NCBI GenBank assembly: GCA_905193485.1
Contig: CAJJOX010000114.1
Coordinates: 1-7,273 of the forward strand
Length of the DNA stretch: 7,273 nt
Reading direction: 5' to 3'
DNA from: an uncultured Porphyromonadaceae bacterium
GTDB taxonomy: Bacteria; Bacteroidota; Bacteroidia; Bacteroidales; Muribaculaceae
Shown: one piece after another, positions 1 through 4,458 of the stretch
Layout: each line of letters starts with the position of its first letter
Numbering within the stretch: the stretch's first letter is position 1
Position numbers and translations under genes: made by a program
The notes under the pieces: model-generated
What the model saw: only the letters and a program-made list of their open reading frames with translations
Told to the model about the DNA's origin: nothing
The model's database searches: none

Positions 1-33
1 CCGTTCGTTGTGTATATGTAAGTACTAAGTTAA

Positions 34-486
34 CCATGTGTCGATTTTGTATTTGCATCTAATAATTACAACCGCTTCCTGCGTTTGATCCTGTCGCAGG
101 ACGAATTGCTGGCAACGCGTCCTGAATTTAAGGTTGGAACCTGGATTGGCCGTGCCCGTAACCTCGGAAATACCCCTGAAGAAAAGGATCTCTACGAATG
201 GAACGCCCGTGTACAGATCACGACCTGGGGTAACCGGTTGGCGGCCGATGAAGGCGGCTTGCGCGATTATGCCCATCGCGAATGGCAGGGGCTTCTGCGC
301 TATTTCTACCGTCCCCGCTGGAAAGCATGGTTTGATGCCCGCCTGAAAGCGTGGCCGGCAGTGCCATTGATCGACTTTTATCCGATGGAGGAGGCGTGGA
401 TCGGTTCGCGACGCAGCTATACGGCCTCTCCGGAAGGCGATGCCATCGGTGTGGTCGTCGCAACGCTGGACGAACTCGAACGCTGA
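34..486 (+). pseudogene. Alpha-N-acetylglucosaminidase (GH89/NAGLU family), C-terminal fragment
   Basis: This is the last ~140 residues of a GH89 enzyme, which removes terminal alpha-linked GlcNAc from glycans such as heparan-type chains or mucin. The match is to the helical NAGLU C-terminal domain: RFLRLI, then DELLATRPEF, GTWIGRAR, TPEEKDLYEWNAR, ITTWG, DYAHREWQGL and YRPRW. All are in the family's order and spacing, and the protein ends at a TGA at 484-486. The family is usually about 700 residues, and the catalytic domain with its two acidic residues is absent. Homology begins near position 67-70. The same frame has stops at 19-21 and 31-33, so the gene does not continue intact leftward. 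No ATG exists; the first possible start is a TTG at 85. Positions 1-60 are about 35% GC, much lower than the gene. I infer a truncated remnant, or a misassembled contig end. Identity is firm; the pseudogene status is an inference. Confidence 0.78.
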
Positions 487-497
487 CTGACAGAGCG

Positions 498-529
498 AAA
501 AAAACTATCCCGACTTTTGGTCGGGATAG
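498..529 (-). terminator. Intrinsic terminator of the greA-HIT operon
   Basis: A perfect 10-bp inverted repeat (505-514 pairs with 520-529, arm CTATCCCGAC, five-base loop) is followed on the - strand by seven T residues (A run at 498-504). It lies about 30 nt beyond the HIT stop codon. The + strand side has no T run, so it should act mainly on leftward transcription, although the hairpin could also protect the 3' end of the rightward NAGLU transcript. Confidence 0.9.
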
Positions 530-560
530 AGATATATGACAGATATTTAATATAATATCG

Positions 561-956
561 TCAGGGTTTCACGCATGAGGCTATGCGGGCGGCTATGGAG
601 GCCATCTCATCGCCGGGCAATGAAAGCTTGTGGCGGAAGTTCATGTCGGCCTCGGTGTTGATGGGCACGAGATGGATGTGGGCATGGGGCACTTCCATGC
701 CGAGAACGGCTTCGGCCACGCGAGAGCAGGGAATGGCTTCCCTGATGGCTTTGGCGACGCGTTTGGCGAAGAGTTCGAGGGCGAGATAGTCGCTGTCGGT
801 CATGTCGAAAAGATAGTCGATCTCCTGTTTCGGGATTACGAGGGTATGCCCGGGAGCCATAGGGTTGATGTCGAGGAATGCCAGATGGCGTTCGTCTTCG
901 GCCACTTTATAGCATGGAATCTCACCGGCTACTATTCTGCTGAAAATCGAAGGCAT
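561..956 (-). CDS. HIT family (histidine triad) nucleotide hydrolase/transferase
   Basis: A complete 131-residue cytosolic protein of the HIT superfamily, whose members hydrolyse or transfer nucleotides from substrates such as AMP-lysine, AMP-NH2 or dinucleoside polyphosphates. The N-terminus FSRIVAGEIPCYKVAED and the segment FLDINPMAPGHTLVIPK (28-44) are typical of the HIT fold. The catalytic triad is HAHIHLV at residues 91-97 (His91, His93, His95), preceded by GMEVP. Length fits the HINT-like branch. The ATG lies only 6 bp after the greA stop, with no room for a promoter, so it is the second gene of a greA operon. I recall this pairing from other Bacteroidales. The terminator at 498-529 closes the unit. 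The true substrate cannot be read from sequence. Confidence 0.93.
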   Translation of the reverse strand: MPSIFSRIVAGEIPCYKVAEDERHLAFLDINPMAPGHTLVIPKQEIDYLFDMTDSDYLALELFAKRVAKAIREAIPCSRVAEAVLGMEVPHAHIHLVPINTEADMNFRHKLSLPGDEMASIAARIASCVKP

Positions 957-962
957 GGCGGA

Positions 963-1433
963 TCAGAAGTTGATTTCGACGATTTCGAATTTCATCATTC
1001 CGGCGGGCACCTTGATCTCGACGATCTCGCCGAGTCTGTGGCCGAGAAGGCCTTGTGCGATGGGAGTGCTTGAGCCGATTTTCTTTTCCTTGAGGTTGGC
1101 CTCGCTGTCGGCGACGATGGTATATTCCATTGTCATGCCGTTGGCCGTGTTTTTGATTTTCACACGGTTGAGTATCTGCACTTCTTCGTTGTTGAGCTTG
1201 CTTTCGTCAATGATGCGGCAGCTTGCGACGAGGTCTTTGAGCTGCGAAATTTTCATCTCGAGCATTCCCTGTGCCTCTTTTGCGGCATCGTATTCTGAGT
1301 TTTCCGAAAGGTCGCCTTTGTCGCGTGCTTCGGCGATGGCGCGGGAAATCTCGGGGCGTTTCACGGATTCGAGATAGGCGATCTCCTCCATTTTCTTTTT
1401 GTAGCCCTCTTTAGTCATGTAGGTGATAGGCAT
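963..1433 (-). CDS. greA: Transcription elongation factor GreA
   Basis: GreA enters the secondary channel of RNA polymerase and stimulates cleavage of the 3' RNA end in backtracked complexes. With the start at 1433 the protein has 156 residues, the usual GreA size. The N-terminal coiled coil (about residues 7-75) carries the family signature EARDKGDLSENSEYDAAKE. Asp41 and Glu44 at the coiled-coil tip fall at exactly the positions of the acidic Mg2+-binding pair in E. coli GreA, which supports this start. The C-terminal FKBP-like domain contains TPIAQGLLG and ends FEIVEINF. An in-frame ATG at 1493 would add 20 residues (MEIPNFYFQ...) that do not look like GreA and would place the start inside the leader hairpin, so I reject it. 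The start is preceded by an A-rich stretch rather than a Shine-Dalgarno sequence. A strong promoter lies at 1556-1586, and the HIT gene follows after 6 bp. Confidence 0.96.
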   Translation of the reverse strand: MPITYMTKEGYKKKMEEIAYLESVKRPEISRAIAEARDKGDLSENSEYDAAKEAQGMLEMKISQLKDLVASCRIIDESKLNNEEVQILNRVKIKNTANGMTMEYTIVADSEANLKEKKIGSSTPIAQGLLGHRLGEIVEIKVPAGMMKFEIVEINF

Positions 1434-1482
1434 GATTCTATGGATTTTTGTTGTTTTTGATTTTGTTTGAAAGTAAAAATTT

Positions 1483-1514
1483 GGAATCTCCATCCCTTAT
1501 AGGGGTGAGATTCC
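1483..1514 (-). promoter_or_regulatory. Leader hairpin upstream of greA
   Basis: An inverted repeat in the greA 5' untranslated region: GGAATCTC (1483-1490) pairs with GAGATTCC (1507-1514). A further T-A pair closes the outside (1482/1515). Inside, a single bulged base is followed by another short stem around a TTATA loop. On the - strand the stem is followed by AATTTTTACTTTC, a weak U-tract. It sits about 35 nt after the predicted transcription start and about 50 nt before the ATG. It could attenuate transcription, release a short leader RNA, or stabilise the message; the structure is visible, its role is inferred. Confidence 0.55.
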
Positions 1515-1555
1515 ATATGCGGCGGGCATGTCGGCCCTTGTTGTCTTATCGAGAG

Positions 1556-1586
1556 CAAAGTTACGACTTTTGGACGAAACGGCAAA
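1556..1586 (-). promoter_or_regulatory. Bacteroidetes-type sigma-ABfr promoter for greA-HIT
   Basis: On the - strand the -7 element TAACTTTG (1556-1563) matches TAnnTTTG. A -33 element TTTG (1583-1586) stands exactly 19 nt upstream. This is the consensus described for Bacteroides primary-sigma promoters. The predicted start is near 1549, giving a leader of roughly 115 nt before greA. Confidence 0.85.
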
Positions 1587-1657
1587 GCAAAAATGCAAAG
1601 AAATTTGCTTAACAATTTCGCGGTGTCGCGCGTTTAATTGTTGGATTTAAGAAAATT

Positions 1658-2392
1658 ATGAAAGCATTCGTAGCCCGTCATTCAGTCCGGATCTATCGTT
1701 GGCTCAATGTCACCATCCTTGCGCTTTCGCTGGCGTTGATAGTGTACATGTCGGCCGATGCGCTGCGCGGCGTGAGTTTCATCGCGGATCCCGGCTACAT
1801 GCGTTTTCAGTTGCTTGTCTGCGCTGTTTTTATCAGTGATTTCTTTATCGAGCTTTATATGTCGGCTCACCGGTGGCGCTTTGTCAGGCGTCGTTTCCTA
1901 TTTTTGATGCTTTCGGTTCCATATCTGAATCTGCTTGAGCATTATGGAGTGACGCTGGCGCCCGATGTGCTGTATTTTGTGCGTTTCATTCCGTTGGCAC
2001 GCGGGATGCTTGCCATGGCTATAGTGGTAGGCTATGTGTCGGCCAACCGTCTTACCAATATTTTCGCATCATACAGCGTCGTGCTGATAGCGATAGTCTA
2101 TTTCGGGAGTCTGGTTTTCTTCGAGCGGGAGCATGGTCTTAATCCCGACGTCACAGGTTATTTTGACGCTTTGTGGTGGGCATGCGCCGACGCAACCACC
2201 ACCGGCAGCAGCATCAGCCCGATTACGCCGGTGGGCAAGGTGACGGGAGCCGTGCTGGCCGTGATGGGTATGGTGATGTTCCCGTTGTTTACGGTGGGGG
2301 TAACTTCGGGGGGGCCGCCGCCCGCAACGGTGGTGATAACTTCGGCGGTACGTCAGCGCATATCGTCGCGTGGAGGGCAGGCGCAGTCATGA
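1658..2392 (+). CDS. Six-segment potassium-channel-like ion channel with atypical selectivity filter
   Basis: A 244-residue inner-membrane protein built like a small voltage-gated cation channel. Hydrophobic segments lie at about 15-33, 49-68, 79-95, 103-125 and 136-155. A pore helix (FDALWWACADATTT, 169-182) and a last segment (194-214) follow. Basic stretches such as HRWRFVRRRF (71-80) lie in the sensor-like part. The pore aligns with WW-ETATTVGYGD-YPVT of K+ channels, but the filter reads TTTGSSISPITPVGK: Tyr-Gly-Asp is replaced by Ser-Ser and one position is missing. Strict K+ selectivity is therefore doubtful. The C-terminus contains TVGVTSGGPPPA followed by TVVITSA, encoded by a 36-bp near-repeat; without the first copy the protein would be 232 residues. 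The ATG at 1658 is preceded by TAAGAAAATT. The gene diverges from greA, and I see no consensus promoter for it. Channel family is fairly sure; ion and gating are unknown. Confidence 0.8.
   Translation: MKAFVARHSVRIYRWLNVTILALSLALIVYMSADALRGVSFIADPGYMRFQLLVCAVFISDFFIELYMSAHRWRFVRRRFLFLMLSVPYLNLLEHYGVTLAPDVLYFVRFIPLARGMLAMAIVVGYVSANRLTNIFASYSVVLIAIVYFGSLVFFEREHGLNPDVTGYFDALWWACADATTTGSSISPITPVGKVTGAVLAVMGMVMFPLFTVGVTSGGPPPATVVITSAVRQRISSRGGQAQS
2291..2348 (+). repeat. 36-bp-spaced imperfect direct repeat within the channel gene
   Basis: Positions 2291-2312 and 2327-2348 match at 19 of 22 bases, sharing ACGGTGG and TAACTTCGG. The offset is 36 bp, so the frame is kept and 12 residues are added. 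At all three mismatches the first copy has G. The first copy then runs into seven consecutive G and a GCC-rich tract. This may be an in-frame slippage duplication that diverged, or an assembly or base-calling artefact. Confidence 0.6.
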
Positions 2393-2396
2393 AGTC

Positions 2397-2422
2397 CGGT
2401 CTGCCCGACAAAGGGCATACCG
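2397..2422. terminator. Possible bidirectional hairpin between convergent genes
   Basis: CGGT (2397-2400) pairs with ACCG (2419-2422), and TGCCC (2402-2406) with GGGCA (2413-2417). One mismatch separates the two stems and the loop is six bases. It lies in the 46-bp gap between the channel stop and the stop of the YbjN-like gene, where a shared terminator is expected. Neither side has a proper T run, so it is not a classical intrinsic terminator. Confidence 0.35.
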
Positions 2423-2438
2423 TGACTATAAGTCGTTA

Positions 2439-2894
2439 TTATTCGAGTTTTTCCTGTACGGATTCAATGGCCATCTTGATGATGTCGACATAGTCGGTGA
2501 TCATCGATGTGAATTGATTGGCGGTGCTGACGAAAGCGTTGCATTCGAAGGTCACATTTTCCTGATTGGAAGAGATGAGGATACGCACGGCCTTCAGCCC
2601 TCTTTCGGCATCGCCGCATGCGCGACGGAGCATGTTGACGTTGGTACCTTCACAGCTCAGATAACGGGCCAGCTTCACGTAGACCACAGTGCCGTAGTTT
2701 TCACACGAGATGAAGAATTTCTCACCTTCGATCTTTACAGCTATGTCGCCGTCGGAATCGATGGTAGGTACGTAGCCTTCAGTGGCGAGGTAGTTCTTGA
2801 TCTGTGAACGCATTTTGAGGGCTTCGCCTGTCACTTCAGCGTAAGTGCTTAGGCAGGCAACCATTGCAATGAGTGTGATAATGATCCTTTTCAT
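2439..2894 (-). CDS. Small secreted protein with YbjN-like domain
   Basis: A 151-residue protein with a clear Sec signal peptide: MKR, a hydrophobic core IIITLIAMVACLS, and a probable signal peptidase I site after TYA at residue 19. The mature part (residues 20-151) starts with a helix, IKNYLATEGY. It continues with DSDGDIAVKIEGEKFFISC (47-65), a beta-rich stretch about KAVRILIS, VTFECNAFV, and a final helix. This order resembles YbjN/type III secretion chaperone-like domains (IKNYL-EGY, GDI-F-VEGK-FFI, then FV-F). I assign that fold by pattern only, and no function can be claimed. Cysteines occur in the mature part (residues 65, 81, 93, 118), and disulfides are possible in the periplasm. It lies 76 bp downstream of the serine ammonia-lyase gene on the same strand. 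No consensus promoter is visible in the gap, so cotranscription is possible. The gene ends in tandem TAA stops. Confidence 0.72.
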   Translation of the reverse strand: MKRIIITLIAMVACLSTYAEVTGEALKMRSQIKNYLATEGYVPTIDSDGDIAVKIEGEKFFISCENYGTVVYVKLARYLSCEGTNVNMLRRACGDAERGLKAVRILISSNQENVTFECNAFVSTANQFTSMITDYVDIIKMAIESVQEKLE

Positions 2895-2970
2895 AGGGAT
2901 TGGTATTGGTTAGGTATTAATGAGATATATCAGTTTAATTTGGTGTAGATCCGGCGGATCGGAATGGTTT

Positions 2971-4266
2971 TTATAAATCGTTTTTTTGCGAATCGGATTT
3001 TGTTGTCAGGCATGTCTTTTTGCGCGGCGACCAAGTGCGGGCAAGTCCTCCTTCGCCGGTTTCCTTGTATATCGATGGGAGGTCGTGTCCGGTCTGTTTC
3101 ATCACTTCGACCACGCGGTCGAACGAAACGCGGTGCTCGCCGTCGGTAAAAGCCGAGTAGAGATTGGCGTCGAGAGCACGTGCGGCGGCGTAGGCATTGC
3201 GTTCGATGCATGGTATCTGGACAAGACCGCACACCGGATCGCAGGTCATGCCGAGATGGTGTTCGAGGCCCATTTCGGCGGCATATTCTATCTGTGCGGG
3301 ACTGCCTCCGAAGAGCTGGTTGGCAGCGGCGGCGGCCATGGCGCATGCCACACCCACTTCGCCCTGGCATCCCACCTCGGCCCCGGCGATAGAAGCGTTG
3401 TGCTTTACGATATTTCCAATCAGGCCGGCGGTGGCGAGAGCGCGATAGATTCGGGCGTCGGAGAAGTCGCGGCTTTTCCGGAGATGGTAGAGGACTGCCG
3501 GAAGCACGCCGCACGAGCCGCATGTCGGAGCCGTGACTATTTCGCCGCCGGAGGCGTTTTCTTCGCTGACGGCAAGCGCGTAGGCAAACACGAGTCCGCG
3601 CGACTGGAGATTGCTTTTATATCCTGAGGCACGCACATGATAGGTGGCGGCGCGGCGACGCAATCCAAGCGGGCCGGGAAGCACACCTTCACGGTCGAGT
3701 CCGCGCTCGACGGCGCGTTGCATGGTCTGCCATACGGAGGCGAGGTAGTCCCAGATCCCGGGGCCTTCGCATTGCTCCACGTATTCCCAATAGGTGCACC
3801 CTGTGTTTTCACACCATTCGAGGATTTCGGAGAGAGTGTTCATGCCATACACGTCGGGAGTGTCGCCGGCACGGGAGCCTTCTTCTGCGATCTGACCACC
3901 TCCCACACTGTAGACCACCCAGGTGTCGGTGATGTTGCCTTCGGCATCAAGTGCGCGAAACTGCATGCCGTTGGGGTGGAAGGGGAGGAATATCTGCGGT
4001 TGCCAGATGATGTTGACCGGTGCGACGGGCGACAGCGCCTCTTCGATGGCCACGTCGGTGACGGAGCGATCGGAGACGGTCAGCAGCTCGGCCGCGGGGG
4101 TGGGGTGGCCGCGGCCGGTGGCGGCCAGACTTCCATAGAGTGTCACCTCAAATGAGGTTGCGCCGGGGTTGCGTCGGGCAAATAGGCCGGCGGCATTGCG
4201 CGGACCCATTGTGTGGCTGCTTGACGGGCCGGTGCCTATGCGGTAAAGTTCTTTTATCGATTTCAA
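2971..4266 (-). CDS. sdaA: L-serine ammonia-lyase (iron-sulfur serine dehydratase, single chain)
   Basis: Converts L-serine to pyruvate and ammonia in the cytosol using an oxygen-sensitive [4Fe-4S] cluster. The N-terminal beta domain begins IKELYRIGTGPSSSHTMGPR, the family signature. The alpha domain contains SEENASGGEIVTAPTCGSCG (234-253) and EVGCQGEVGVAC. The cluster ligands are Cys300, Cys342 (TCDPVCG) and Cys353 (PCIERN), with the same 42- and 11-residue spacing as the ligands of the Legionella enzyme. The start codon is TTG at 4264-4266; an in-frame TAA lies five codons upstream, and homology starts exactly here. At 431 residues it is about 30 longer than relatives I recall. Some 14 residues are inserted inside the GKGHxTDxA motif (residues 55-69), and about 22 follow the usual GGLA end. 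That tail carries a cysteine (Cys419). A 192-bp structured gap precedes it, without a consensus promoter. Confidence 0.94.
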   Translation of the reverse strand: MKSIKELYRIGTGPSSSHTMGPRNAAGLFARRNPGATSFEVTLYGSLAATGRGHPTPAAELLTVSDRSVTDVAIEEALSPVAPVNIIWQPQIFLPFHPNGMQFRALDAEGNITDTWVVYSVGGGQIAEEGSRAGDTPDVYGMNTLSEILEWCENTGCTYWEYVEQCEGPGIWDYLASVWQTMQRAVERGLDREGVLPGPLGLRRRAATYHVRASGYKSNLQSRGLVFAYALAVSEENASGGEIVTAPTCGSCGVLPAVLYHLRKSRDFSDARIYRALATAGLIGNIVKHNASIAGAEVGCQGEVGVACAMAAAAANQLFGGSPAQIEYAAEMGLEHHLGMTCDPVCGLVQIPCIERNAYAAARALDANLYSAFTDGEHRVSFDRVVEVMKQTGHDLPSIYKETGEGGLARTWSPRKKTCLTTKSDSQKNDL

Positions 4267-4336
4267 GGCGAGTGTCGTGGATTATGGGCTTGACGGTGAA
4301 GTCGGGTTGCGGTTCTGGTGAAATTGAGTTATCAAA

Positions 4337-4378
4337 TCCGGCCCGCCGTAGGTTGTTTACCTTTGTCAGCGGGCCGGA
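4337..4378 (-). promoter_or_regulatory. Long GC-rich stem-loop between foldase and serine ammonia-lyase genes
   Basis: TCCGGCCCGC (4337-4346) and GCGGGCCGGA (4369-4378) form a perfect 10-bp stem around a 22-nt loop. The loop contains its own AGGT/ACCT pairing. On the - strand it comes about 80 nt after the foldase stop and about 70 nt before the TTG start of the serine gene. The downstream side is only ATTTGATAA, so termination would be weak; it may instead be a leader structure or 3' stabiliser. Nearby are a smaller ACGG/CCGT hairpin (4391-4400) and a doubled CGACAGGC (4411-4418, 4421-4428). I see no gene in 4267-4458 and recognise no known riboswitch. Confidence 0.45.
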
Positions 4379-4458
4379 GCTATGTCCTTAACGGCTTGCC
4401 GTCGCTACGCCGACAGGCTGCGACAGGCGTTTGCCGTGATGGGATCGTAGGGGAATAA

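Noticed and set aside
1434..1493. Upstream ATG at 1493 extending GreA by 20 residues
   Set aside because: The extension is unlike GreA, starts within the leader hairpin, and would shift the catalytic Asp41/Glu44 away from their standard positions.
2291..2362. Diversity-generating retroelement variable repeat
   Set aside because: Those systems change adenines in one copy and need a reverse transcriptase and template repeat; here changes go toward G/C and no such gene is present.
2949..2961. GATCCGGCGGATC palindrome between the serine ammonia-lyase and YbjN-like genes as a terminator
   Set aside because: Only five pairs around a three-base loop and no following T run; too weak to call.
4050..4085. 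Resemblance of GATCGGA in the serine ammonia-lyase insertion to sequencing adapter
   Set aside because: Only seven bases agree with the common adapter start and the following bases diverge; too short to call adapter contamination.
4358..4365. TACCTTTG on the + strand, matching the Bacteroidetes -7 promoter element
   Set aside because: No TTTG lies about 19 nt upstream and no + strand gene follows; it would read antisense into the foldase gene. It also sits in the loop of a stem-loop, so a chance match is likelier.
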